Assembly: GCA_031425035.1 (NCBI GenBank) | Contig: JANPIN010000024.1 | Coordinates: 1 to 64,000, forward strand | From: M3007 sp031425035 | Lineage (GTDB): Bacteria > Bacteroidota > Bacteroidia > Chitinophagales > Saprospiraceae | DNA: 64,000 nt | Direction of reading: 5' to 3' | Shown here: positions 17,015 to 25,171 of the stretch, piece after piece | How the letters are laid out: each line of letters begins with the position of its first letter | Position numbering within the stretch: the first letter of the stretch is position 1 | The notes under the pieces: generated by a model | The model's input: only the letters and a program-made list of their open reading frames with translations | What the model was told of the DNA's origin: nothing | Databases searched by the model: none | Translations under genes and position numbers: made by a program

Positions 17015-17036
17015 CCTTCTAAAATTGGCTACTGTG

Positions 17037-20000
17037 ATGAACGATATACTGCCTGCCCTGACCCTTGCCGCCCGCGAGCGCATATTGATCATCGACGGCG
17101 CTATGGGTACCATGATCCAGCAATACAAGCTGGATGAAGCTGCATTCCGGGGTGAACGCTTCCTACACCATCACCTCGATCTGCAGGGCGATAATGACCT
17201 GCTCAGCCTCACCCGCCCCGACGTGGTCGAAGCCATTCACCGGGCTTACCTGGAAGCGGGCGCGGATATTATCGAGACTAATACGTTTAATGCGACCAGT
17301 ATTTCGCAGGCCGACTATGAAATGCCGCCCGGCGTTGCGTATGACATGAACCTGGCCTCGGCACAAATTGCCCGGCGGGCCGCCGATGATTTCACAGCCC
17401 AAAATCCGGCCAAACCCCGGTTCGTCGCCGGCGCGCTCGGTCCGTTGAGCAAGACCCTTTCGCTTTCGCCAGACGTGAATGATCCCGGTTTTCGGGCCGT
17501 GACCTTCGATCAGGTCAAGGAAGCGTATTCGGAACAGGTACGGGGTCTGCTGGATGGCGGCGCGCAACTGCTGCTCATCGAAACCATTTTCGATACCCTG
17601 AACTGCAAAGCCGCCATTTTTGCCGTCGAAGAAATTTTTGAAGCCCGAAACATACGCGTGCCTGTCATGATCTCCGGGACCATCACCGACGCTTCGGGGC
17701 GCACGCTGTCCGGACAAACCGTGGAGGCCTTCTGGATTGCCGTCAAGCATGCCCGGCCATTTTCGGTGGGCCTCAACTGCGCGTTGGGCGCCAAAGAAAT
17801 GCGGCCCCACCTGGAAGCGCTGGCCGGGATTGCCAACTGTTTTATCAGCGCCTACCCGAATGCCGGTTTACCCAATGAATTTGGCGAATATGACCAGACA
17901 CCGCATGAAATGTGCGGCCTGGTGGAAGATTTTGCGCAGTCCGGTTTTGTGAACATTGTCGGTGGCTGCTGTGGCACTACGCCCGCTCACATCCTGGATA
18001 TTGCGCAGCACGTCGCCAGCATTCCACCCCGCGTAGTGCCGGTGGCCATTAAGCCTGGCTACACGATGCTGGCCGGACTGGAACCGCTCATCATGCGGGA
18101 AAACACCAACTTTGTGAACATCGGCGAGCGGACCAACGTCACCGGTTCCTCCAAATTTGCGGGTTACATCAAAGCCGGTAATTTCACGGAAGCCCTCACG
18201 GTAGCCCGTCAGCAGGTAGACGGCGGCGCTCAGGTCATCGACGTGAACATGGACGAAGGCTTGCTCGATTCGGAAGCGGCCATGGTCACCTTCCTGAACC
18301 TGGTGGCGGCCGAGCCGGATATTGCCAAACTGCCGATCATGGTGGACTCCTCCAAGTTCCGTATTATCGAAGCCGGCCTGAAATGTCTGCAGGGCAAGAG
18401 CGTGGTGAACTCCATTTCGATGAAAGAAGGCGAAGCGGAGTTTATCCGGCAGGCCAATATTTGCCGTAAATACGGTGCGGCAGTCGTGGTCATGGCTTTC
18501 GATGAACAAGGCCAGGCCGATACCACGGAACGCAAGATCGAAATTTGCCAGAAAGCCTACCGCATCCTGACCGAACAAGTGGGTTTCGATCCCACGGACA
18601 TCATTTTCGATCCCAATATTTTCGCGGTCGCGACCGGCATCGAAGAGCATAATGAATACGCCATCAACTTCCTGGAAGCGACACGGGTGATCAAAAAAAC
18701 CTGCCCCGGCGCCAAGATCAGCGGCGGCGTCAGCAACCTGTCTTTCTCCTTCCGCGGCAATAACCACGTGCGGGAAGCCATGCACTCTGCCTTCCTGTAC
18801 CACGCCACCCAGGCCGGTATGGATATGGGTATCGTCAACGCCGGCATGCTGGAAATTTACGCCAACATTCCGCCCGATCTGCTGCAACGTATTGAGGATG
18901 TGCTATTTAACCGTAATCCAAATGCCACCGAAGAACTGGTTAAATATGCCGAACAGGTAAAAAGCGGCGGCAAATCGCTGGAAAAGGACCTGGCCTGGCG
19001 GGAAACTACCGTGCAAAAGCGCCTTGAACATGCGCTCGTTAAGGGCATTACGGACTTTATCGAGGCCGATACCGAAGAGGCACGTTTGTTATATCCGGAA
19101 CCCTTACACGTCATCGAAGGCCCCCTGATGGATGCCATGAACATTGTCGGCGATCTGTTCGGACAGGGTAAAATGTTCCTGCCGCAGGTGGTGAAAAGCG
19201 CCCGGGTGATGAAACGCGCGGTCGCCCACCTCACTCCTTATATTGAAGCGGCTAAACTGGCCAACAGCGACACCCGCTCGAAAGGCAAAATCCTGCTGGC
19301 TACGGTGAAAGGGGATGTGCACGACATTGGTAAAAACATCGTCGGCGTGGTATTAGGCTGCAATAACTACGACGTCGTCGATCTCGGCGTGATGGTCAGT
19401 GCCGATAAAATTCTGCAAGCCGCCCGCGACGAAAAAGTGGATATTATCGGGCTTTCCGGATTGATTACGCCATCCCTCGATGAAATGGTGCATGTCGCCC
19501 GCGAAATGGAACGGCAAGGCTTCGATCTGCCTTTACTGATCGGTGGAGCGACCACTTCCAAAACCCATACGGCCGTGAAAGTGGAACCCCAGTACACCCG
19601 CGGCCCTGTCGTCCACGTGCTGGATGCCAGTCGCGCCGTGGCCGTCGTCAGCGCCTTACTCACGGATAATCAGGCGGAAAACCAAGCCTTTACCAGCGGT
19701 ATACAAACCGAATACGAGCAGATTCGCGTCACCCGGGCCGGCAAACAATCCGCAAAACAGTACCTGCCGTTGCAACAGGCCCGGGCTAATAAACAGGTCA
19801 TCGACTGGGCAAATTTCACGCCGGTGCGCCCGAATGTACTGGGCGTACAAACCTTCGACGACTACGACCTGGCCGAGTTAGCCCACTACATCGACTGGAC
19901 GCCTTTTTTCCAGAGCTGGCAGTTATTCGGAAAATATCCGGCCATTCTGGAAGATGCCGTAGTCGGCGTGGAAGCCAAAAAGCTGCTGGACGACGCCCAA

Positions 20001-20807
20001 AGTATGCTGCAAAAGATCGTGGCCGAAAAGTGGCTGACGGCGCGTGGGGTCATCGGCATATTCCCCGCCCATGCTATCCATGACGACGATATTGCGCTAT
20101 ATAACCCGGAAAGCGGTGATTTGCTGGAAGTTGTGCATCATTTACGACAGCAGAATCAGAAGGCGCCGGGGCAGCCGAATTTTTGTTTGAGTGATTTCGT
20201 AGCCCCCCCATCCCCCCTAAAGGGGGGGAGTAGCGCTCACGCTGGCGGTATGCAGGGAAATGTGATGGGGGAAAATAATTATGTAGGACCCGCCACCGAC
20301 TACCTCGGCGCTTTTGCCGTTACCGCCGGCATCGGCATCGAAGAGCGGGTCAAAACCTTCGAAGCGGCCCACGACGACTACTCGGCCATTATGCTCAAGG
20401 CCCTGGCTGACCGGCTGGCCGAAGCTTTCGCTGAACGGCTGCACGAACGGGTGCGCAAGGAGTTCTGGGGATATGACACCACGGAAAATCTGGAGAACGA
20501 CCAGTTAATCGCCGAAAAATACCAGGGTATACGTCCGGCGCCCGGATACCCGGCCTGCCCGGACCATACCGAAAAGGCGCTGCTATGGAAACTGCTAGAG
20601 CCCGACCGCATTGGCATGTCGCTGACTGAAAGTTATGCCATGTACCCGGCCGCTGCGGTCAGTGGCTGGTATTTCGCCCATCCGGAAGCCAAGTATTTCG
20701 GGCTGGGACAGATCGGTAAAGATCAGGTGGAAGACTATGCTCGCCGCAAAGGCCTGCCGGTGGAAGACATGGAACGCTGGCTTGCACCAGTGTTGAATTA
20801 CGGTTAA
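17037..20807 (+). CDS. metH: Cobalamin-dependent methionine synthase
   Basis: Transfers a methyl group from 5-methyltetrahydrofolate via cobalamin to homocysteine, making methionine in the cytoplasm. The 1256-residue product has the full modular set. In the homocysteine domain, zinc ligands Cys248 (GLNCALG), Cys311 and Cys312 (GGCCGTTP) align with E. coli Cys247/310/311. A folate domain (FVNIGERTNVTGS) follows. In the B12 domain, DVHDIGKN has His762 as cobalt ligand. The C-terminal AdoMet activation domain has RPAPGYPACPDHTEK. ATG 17037 is preferred over TTG 17025. In the activation domain, residues 1058-1087 form an extra segment of about 24 residues encoded by a palindromic repeat (see 20205). 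Confidence 0.96.
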   Translation: MNDILPALTLAARERILIIDGAMGTMIQQYKLDEAAFRGERFLHHHLDLQGDNDLLSLTRPDVVEAIHRAYLEAGADIIETNTFNATSISQADYEMPPGVAYDMNLASAQIARRAADDFTAQNPAKPRFVAGALGPLSKTLSLSPDVNDPGFRAVTFDQVKEAYSEQVRGLLDGGAQLLLIETIFDTLNCKAAIFAVEEIFEARNIRVPVMISGTITDASGRTLSGQTVEAFWIAVKHARPFSVGLNCALGAKEMRPHLEALAGIANCFISAYPNAGLPNEFGEYDQTPHEMCGLVEDFAQSGFVNIVGGCCGTTPAHILDIAQHVASIPPRVVPVAIKPGYTMLAGLEPLIMRENTNFVNIGERTNVTGSSKFAGYIKAGNFTEALTVARQQVDGGAQVIDVNMDEGLLDSEAAMVTFLNLVAAEPDIAKLPIMVDSSKFRIIEAGLKCLQGKSVVNSISMKEGEAEFIRQANICRKYGAAVVVMAFDEQGQADTTERKIEICQKAYRILTEQVGFDPTDIIFDPNIFAVATGIEEHNEYAINFLEATRVIKKTCPGAKISGGVSNLSFSFRGNNHVREAMHSAFLYHATQAGMDMGIVNAGMLEIYANIPPDLLQRIEDVLFNRNPNATEELVKYAEQVKSGGKSLEKDLAWRETTVQKRLEHALVKGITDFIEADTEEARLLYPEPLHVIEGPLMDAMNIVGDLFGQGKMFLPQVVKSARVMKRAVAHLTPYIEAAKLANSDTRSKGKILLATVKGDVHDIGKNIVGVVLGCNNYDVVDLGVMVSADKILQAARDEKVDIIGLSGLITPSLDEMVHVAREMERQGFDLPLLIGGATTSKTHTAVKVEPQYTRGPVVHVLDASRAVAVVSALLTDNQAENQAFTSGIQTEYEQIRVTRAGKQSAKQYLPLQQARANKQVIDWANFTPVRPNVLGVQTFDDYDLAELAHYIDWTPFFQSWQLFGKYPAILEDAVVGVEAKKLLDDAQSMLQKIVAEKWLTARGVIGIFPAHAIHDDDIALYNPESGDLLEVVHHLRQQNQKAPGQPNFCLSDFVAPPSPLKGGSSAHAGGMQGNVMGENNYVGPATDYLGAFAVTAGIGIEERVKTFEAAHDDYSAIMLKALADRLAEAFAERLHERVRKEFWGYDTTENLENDQLIAEKYQGIRPAPGYPACPDHTEKALLWKLLEPDRIGMSLTESYAMYPAAAVSGWYFAHPEAKYFGLGQIGKDQVEDYARRKGLPVEDMERWLAPVLNYG
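20205..20290. repeat. Palindromic repeat inserted in frame in metH
   Basis: The palindrome CCCCCC-TAAA-GGGGGG (20212-20227) and the following G-rich bases encode PSPLKGGSSAHAGG and onward, a segment absent from E. coli MetH. There FVAP is followed after only about 6 residues by DYIGAF; here 30 residues intervene. The frame is kept and downstream motifs are intact. This looks like an intergenic-type palindrome that landed in a surface loop of the gene. Confidence 0.7.
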
Positions 20808-20814
20808 ATTAACC

Positions 20815-21951
20815 TTACTCCTCCACAATACAGACCGGCGTGTTGACCGGAATGCTCTTGACAAACACGGGAAAATCCCCGTTGCGCAAATCGAACAGGC
20901 TGATGTTACCGCTGTCCTGGTTGGCGACAAGCATCCATTGTCCGTCGTTGCTCAGGTGAAAATTGCGGGGCGTTTTGCCATGGATGTCTACTTCGCCGAT
21001 GTTTTGCAACTGGCCGTTTTCTTCAACCCGGAAGACGGCGATGCTGTTGTGTCCCCGATTGGAAGCGTACAGCATGCGGCCGTTTTTCGACAGGTGGACG
21101 TCGGCGGTGTTACTGGGTCCGGTGAAATTAGCGGGCAGCGTGGAAATGGACTGCTGGAGTTGCAGACTGCCATTTTCCGCTACCTGTAGCACCGCCACCG
21201 TATTATTCAATTCGTTGATCACGTAAAGCAGCTTACCATTGGCTGAAAAAACCATGTGCCGGGGTCCGGTGCCTGCGGGCAGTTCAAAAAAGGGAGTTGC
21301 GGCCGGCACCAACTTCTGTTGTTCCCGATCAAACTGATAGATCATGACGCGGTCGGTACCCAGATCGGCTACGTAGACGAAACGTTCGTCCGGGCTAAAG
21401 ATCGAGCTGTGCGCATGCGAACTTTCCTGACGGGAATTACTGCGGGGAATGTTTTCCAGCTGGATGAGTTGCGCCGCACTTTGATCCGTCAAAGGCAGCG
21501 GAACGGCGCATACTATACCGCCCACATAGTTACTCACCACGGCAAATTGGCCCGTTTTATCCAGATTGATGTGGCAGGGCGCCTGGGCGCCGCTGCTGAT
21601 GGCCGCCATCCGCTGCCCGAACGATGCCGGGCGCAGATCGTAAGCCTCGAAACGCCCGTTATCGGCACCGCCCGCGATCTCATTCACCGCATACAGCACC
21701 GTATGGTCGGGCGAAAGCGCCACATAGGAAGGATTGATCATACCCGTAATGGTTCCGGTGATTTTGGCTTCCTGGGTCGCCGGGTCGAGCGTCATTTTAT
21801 ATACGCCTTCGCCTTTGCCATCCACATGGCCTTCTTTCCGGGTGTAAGTTCCAATGTAAAACGTCATAGTGGAAGCAGGTTTGGTGGTAGTGCTGGTCGG
21901 GTTTTGGCAGCTCATAAAAATGCTGGCCACAAAAAGGAAGTACTTGAACAT
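20815..21951 (-). CDS. Lactonase-family beta-propeller lipoprotein (6-phosphogluconolactonase/Pgl type)
   Basis: A 378-residue lipoprotein. The signal MFKYFLFVASIFMSC has a lipobox with Cys at about position 15. A seven-bladed propeller of the lactonase family follows (FYIGTYTRKEGHVDGKGEGVYKM, NPSYVALSPDHTVLYAVNE, GTGPRHMVFS, GKTPRNFHLSNDGQWMLVANQDSGNISLF). The family includes 6-phosphogluconolactonase, but the lipid anchor places this one outside the cytoplasm, so another lactone or sugar substrate is likely. ATG 21951 begins the lipoprotein signal; an in-frame upstream ATG at 21984 would add 11 charged residues and spoil it. It converges with metH. Confidence 0.85.
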   Translation of the reverse strand: MFKYFLFVASIFMSCQNPTSTTTKPASTMTFYIGTYTRKEGHVDGKGEGVYKMTLDPATQEAKITGTITGMINPSYVALSPDHTVLYAVNEIAGGADNGRFEAYDLRPASFGQRMAAISSGAQAPCHINLDKTGQFAVVSNYVGGIVCAVPLPLTDQSAAQLIQLENIPRSNSRQESSHAHSSIFSPDERFVYVADLGTDRVMIYQFDREQQKLVPAATPFFELPAGTGPRHMVFSANGKLLYVINELNNTVAVLQVAENGSLQLQQSISTLPANFTGPSNTADVHLSKNGRMLYASNRGHNSIAVFRVEENGQLQNIGEVDIHGKTPRNFHLSNDGQWMLVANQDSGNISLFDLRNGDFPVFVKSIPVNTPVCIVEE

Positions 21952-22042
21952 TGCCTGATTTTCGTTTAAAAAACGTGCCAGCATACAGCCGCCATCGCGG
22001 GGCTAAATGTCGGCAACAGCCATGAAAGAAGGTTGTTATTAG

Positions 22043-22231
22043 CCCATAATTTTCCTGGCCGCGAATGAAGAAGTGCTGGTCATTGCCAACATCCGTAACG
22101 CGGTCAAAGAAATGAACCTGGCCGTCAGCCTACAGAACACCACCTGGATGGATGCATTCACCGGGCTTCCGGTAACGCTGTCTACCACGTTGAACCTGAA
22201 GGCTTTCGAATACCGGATTCTGGTCAGGTAG
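22043..22231 (+). pseudogene. C-terminal fragment of a GH13 alpha-amylase-type enzyme
   Basis: A frame of 62 codons with no start codon, immediately after an in-frame stop, ends TAG at 22229-22231. It reads EEVLVIANIRN..., QNTTWMDAFTGLPVTLSTT and LNLKAFEYRILV. This is the typical last beta-sandwich (domain C) of glycoside hydrolase family 13 amylases of Bacteroidota. The catalytic part is missing from the window, so this is the tail of a gene whose body was deleted. Its stop abuts the stop of the convergent cytochrome gene. Confidence 0.6.
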
Positions 22232-22232
22232 A

Positions 22233-23339
22233 CTATTTCATTTCCCGGATCCAGGCTTTCACCACTTCCAGGCCTTCTTTATGCGCCAGTTGCCGGCCCA
22301 GCTCCGGCATCCGCACACCCGGGTCGTCGCTTTCCATGCGGTAGACCAGAATACTCTCATTGGGTTTGCCGGGCACCACCCCGAAACGCCGGTTCCCGCT
22401 ACCACGACCGGCAGCGACCGGCGGTTTGCCTATACCGAGTTTTTCCGGATCCGTCTCTTCGCTGCCCAGGAACATACCGCTGGTACTGGCCGGTCCGTGG
22501 GCATTGTGACAGTGCGCGCAGTTGGCGTCGAGGTAACTTCGGGCCCGGGCCGTGGTGTAAGCGGCAACAGCCAGATGCGGATCCGTTTTTTGCAAAGCGG
22601 CATCGTTCAAACGATAGTCCGTCAAACGCGGGGCTGTGGTTGGATCAAAGTCTGCCGGGATGGTTAAGTAGCCTAGTTTTTGCCAGTTCAGCAGTTGGTT
22701 TTCCTGGTTTTCGCCGGCCCGGTTCAGTTGGCGCGCCGTCACCCCGATGGGTACAAACTGGCCATCATAGGAATGGCAGCCCTTGCACTGATTCAGGTTG
22801 GGGACAATGTAGTCGAGCTGTTGCGATTTGCCATCGGCGGTAATCCACTGGACTGGCAAGGTGCTGCCGGCCACCTCCAGCTGGGCATCGGTTTGCTCTT
22901 TGTTCCACACGTATTCGAGCGCCTTCCAGCCTTTTTCCTCGCGAAGGAGCAGGCGGGTTTCCAAAATACGGCGACCCGCTTCCCGTTTGGCCATCTGGTT
23001 GGAATAATAGAAATTCTTGATAATAACGGCCCCGACAGGCAAGTCAAAAGCACTTTCAGATTGATAGGTCAGGTGCGTACCGGCTGGCAAAGCGATGAAC
23101 CGTGCTTTTTCTGCGTAGTCACTGAAAAGCGGGGCATTGACGTCATAGGCAAAAACCCGGTCGGCGGGCTGCAGATCGGCCAGGGCGCCGGTAAAAAAAC
23201 CATAGTCGGAAAGCTTCATTTTGGGTGCATCCGGCAGCACTTCCAAGGTGGAGTAACTGCTGGAAAATGCCAGTAGCCAGGTACTGAGTAACACCAATAC
23301 CGCTGCTTTAAAACCCCGGTTAAATTTTTTACTATCCAT
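22233..23339 (-). CDS. SO_2930-family dihaem c-type cytochrome
   Basis: A 368-residue exported protein with a hydrophobic N-terminus (AAVLVLLSTWLLAFS) and two haem c motifs, CKGCH at 185-189 and CAHCH at 274-278. The sequence VFAYDVNAPLFSDYAEKARFIALP and the C-terminal GSGNRRFGVVPGKPNESILVYRM match the family found next to a parallel beta-helix protein in Shewanella and many Bacteroidota. The function of the pair is not established; electron transfer outside the cytoplasm is implied. ATG 23339 lies one base after the stop of the beta-helix gene. An in-frame ATG at 23369 would overlap that gene by about 30 bases. Confidence 0.85.
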   Translation of the reverse strand: MDSKKFNRGFKAAVLVLLSTWLLAFSSSYSTLEVLPDAPKMKLSDYGFFTGALADLQPADRVFAYDVNAPLFSDYAEKARFIALPAGTHLTYQSESAFDLPVGAVIIKNFYYSNQMAKREAGRRILETRLLLREEKGWKALEYVWNKEQTDAQLEVAGSTLPVQWITADGKSQQLDYIVPNLNQCKGCHSYDGQFVPIGVTARQLNRAGENQENQLLNWQKLGYLTIPADFDPTTAPRLTDYRLNDAALQKTDPHLAVAAYTTARARSYLDANCAHCHNAHGPASTSGMFLGSEETDPEKLGIGKPPVAAGRGSGNRRFGVVPGKPNESILVYRMESDDPGVRMPELGRQLAHKEGLEVVKAWIREMK

Positions 23340-23340
23340 A

Positions 23341-24534
23341 TTATTCAGCAGTTTCCGTATCCAGTACACAATTATAAGGCTCGACGTCCCGGCTAATACC
23401 TTTGAATTTTTTATCGGCTTTTAAATTAGCGAAACTCCCTGCCGCATTATTGCGGATACAGATCCGGTAGGCCGGTTTTACGGCGCCTTCTGCCGTCAGG
23501 TAAGCGGGGTTTTGAATACCGTCGTATAGTATATGCGGCACCTTGCGTCCGAATTTTAACCAAAATAAAAAACCCAGTTTGTTTTTCCAGGTGGGCATGC
23601 GTTTACCCAGGGAATAGATATTATCATGCACGGAAATCGCCGATGGATATGGATTATACGCCTTGTCCTTAATTGGTATTTCAGTGATAAAATAACTGAC
23701 AATAGCGGTGGAAGCGGTCTTATTTTCCCAGATTTTATTATTATAAATCTCTACGTCGCTGGTGGCCAGGATCATCACCCCGGTCCCGCTGGGCACCTGT
23801 GCCACAATATTCCCTTTTGGTGCAAAATTCCTAAAGTTATTACGGGCAATCAGGTTATCATACACTTTTACGTGGCCGCCCTGCTTTTTCATCAGGTCGG
23901 GCAGATCGAAAACCAGGATGCCGCCGGTATTATCAAAGGCCTGATTTTTCCAGACCCAGGCATGGGTGGTATTTTCGATTTCAATGCCGGCCACGTTGTT
24001 TTTGGCTACACAGTTCGTCACCCACACGCTGTCCGACTGGCCGATGTACAAACCCGCGTCGGAAGCGCCGATGGCCGTACAACGCTCCATGCGCACGTTA
24101 CGGCATTGCACCGGATACAGGGCGTAAGAACCATTGGTCGCCTTGGGTTTACCCGTCCAGCGGGCGGTTAGATCCTGAAAAACCAGTCCCTGCACCTGCT
24201 GGGTTTTGATCAGATCCCCTTTCGAGTCTTCGATCGTAAACTGTTCCAGCACAATGTTTTGGCTATTGGTAATCTTCATGCCTTCGGCGCCCTGCTGCTG
24301 ATTTTTAAAGGATAAAATCGTTTTGTCCTGCCCGGCGCCACGGATCGTGACATTCTTTTTTGCATCCAGCCACAGGGTGTTGGAAAGGGATATTGTACCG
24401 GCCGGCAACTCGATCACGTCGCCGTCTTCAGCCAGCACAAACTTAGTCTGGAGCTGTTTTTCCAGTTCATTTTGCGCCGTCAGGTGGTAAGTGACTACTA
24501 AAAGTAAAAATGCGGGGAGCAATAGTCTTTTCAC
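23341..24534 (-). CDS. Parallel beta-helix repeat protein, partner of the SO_2930-type cytochrome
   Basis: A 397-residue exported protein with signal peptide (MKRLLLPAFLLLVVTYHLTAQ). It has right-handed beta-helix coils (ITNSQNIVLEQFTIEDSKGD, GIEIENTTHAWVWKN, MILATSDVEIYNNKI). Proteins of this family (pectate-lyase-like fold) are almost always encoded beside the dihaem cytochrome, as here with the cytochrome gene starting one base after this stop. The family name describes the association; no substrate is known. The N-terminal IELPAGTISLSNTLWLDAKKNVTIRGAG resembles carbohydrate-active beta-helices, but catalytic residues cannot be assigned. Confidence 0.83.
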   Translation of the reverse strand: MKRLLLPAFLLLVVTYHLTAQNELEKQLQTKFVLAEDGDVIELPAGTISLSNTLWLDAKKNVTIRGAGQDKTILSFKNQQQGAEGMKITNSQNIVLEQFTIEDSKGDLIKTQQVQGLVFQDLTARWTGKPKATNGSYALYPVQCRNVRMERCTAIGASDAGLYIGQSDSVWVTNCVAKNNVAGIEIENTTHAWVWKNQAFDNTGGILVFDLPDLMKKQGGHVKVYDNLIARNNFRNFAPKGNIVAQVPSGTGVMILATSDVEIYNNKIWENKTASTAIVSYFITEIPIKDKAYNPYPSAISVHDNIYSLGKRMPTWKNKLGFLFWLKFGRKVPHILYDGIQNPAYLTAEGAVKPAYRICIRNNAAGSFANLKADKKFKGISRDVEPYNCVLDTETAE

Positions 24535-24563
24535 AGTTCTGTTTTTTGTACCGCTTTATGTAC

Positions 24564-24582
24564 GCCGGACTTTTAGTCCGGC
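24564..24582. repeat. Palindrome GCCGGACT-TTT-AGTCCGGC
   Basis: A perfect 8-bp inverted repeat with a three-base loop in the gap between the beta-helix gene and cspA-like gene. It has no T-run, so it is more like a dispersed palindrome than a terminator. No second copy was seen in the window. Confidence 0.5.
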
Positions 24583-24597
24583 CTACGCGGCAAACAT

Positions 24598-24625
24598 AAA
24601 AAAACCCCGACGGCTTTCCGTCGGA
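24598..24625 (-). terminator. Rho-independent terminator of the cold-shock gene
   Basis: On the minus strand CCGACGG-aaag-CCGTCGG forms a 7-bp stem followed by GGTTTTTTT. It lies 37 nt past the cold-shock stop codon. Confidence 0.85.
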
Positions 24626-24661
24626 GTTTCTGCATTGTATCATCAAGAATATCGGCTTCGC

Positions 24662-24853
24662 TTAGGCGAGCTGGACATTCACTGCGTTCATGCCTTTTTT
24701 GCCACGCTGGGTTTCGAAAGTGACGGTGTCGCCTTCACGGATTTTGTCAACTAAACCGCTGACGTGAACAAAGATTTCTTGCCCGGAGGCGGAATCAACG
24801 ATGAAGCCGAAGCCTTTTGTTTCGTTGAAGAACTTGACCGTTCCTTTGTACAT
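24662..24853 (-). CDS. Cold-shock domain protein (CspA family)
   Basis: A 63-residue single cold-shock domain that binds single-stranded RNA/DNA in the cytoplasm. Both RNA-binding motifs are clear: RNP1 KGFGFI at 13-18 and RNP2 IFVHVSGL at 27-34. Length and the start MYKGTVKFFNETKGFG are typical. The gene has its own promoter (24899) with an about 40-nt leader and its own terminator, so it is monocistronic. Whether it is cold-induced or constitutive cannot be told. Confidence 0.95.
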   Translation of the reverse strand: MYKGTVKFFNETKGFGFIVDSASGQEIFVHVSGLVDKIREGDTVTFETQRGKKGMNAVNVQLA

Positions 24854-24898
24854 TACTGAAAAACTTTAAAAAATGAATGAATCTGGCCGAAGCCGGAG

Positions 24899-24928
24899 CA
24901 AAGATATGGGCATGTAATTAAAAATCAA
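24899..24928 (-). promoter_or_regulatory. Promoter of the cold-shock gene (TTG-N19-TATCTTTG)
   Basis: Minus-strand TATCTTTG (24899-24906) with TTG (24926-24928) at 19 nt spacing, the best consensus promoter in the window. The predicted leader is about 40 nt. The rest of the 318-base gap up to 25171 holds an imperfect box CAACTTTG at 25028-25035 facing the next gene and no other feature. Confidence 0.65.
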
Positions 24929-25171
24929 GGGGCAGGCAAATTCTTGGAATAATTTTTTAAAGCAGGTTGGAGTGGTTGGGCGAGGTTTGTTGGTTTGAAC
25001 ATCCGGTTATCAGATACTTGAAATCCAACTTTGTAAAAAGCTAATTTGCGCCGGCTACAAGGGCTTTTTGGCCTGTGTTTTCAGCAATTTACACTTTGGG
25101 CACAACCATGTGTGAAATTCGTCTGTTCTTTGCGTTTTACTATCCGGCACGCTCCGCTATTAAACATTTGT

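Noticed and set aside
16869..17036. Cobalamin or SAM riboswitch before metH
   Set aside because: The 168-base leader lacks the conserved cores of these classes; only one small hairpin is present.
17868..18887. A 339-codon frame antisense to metH
   Set aside because: The His/Gly-rich, low-information product is a mirror of metH codons, not a gene.
20812..21951. Cytoplasmic 6-phosphogluconolactonase of the pentose phosphate pathway
   Set aside because: The fold fits, but the lipoprotein signal places the protein outside the cytoplasm, so that pathway role was not assigned.
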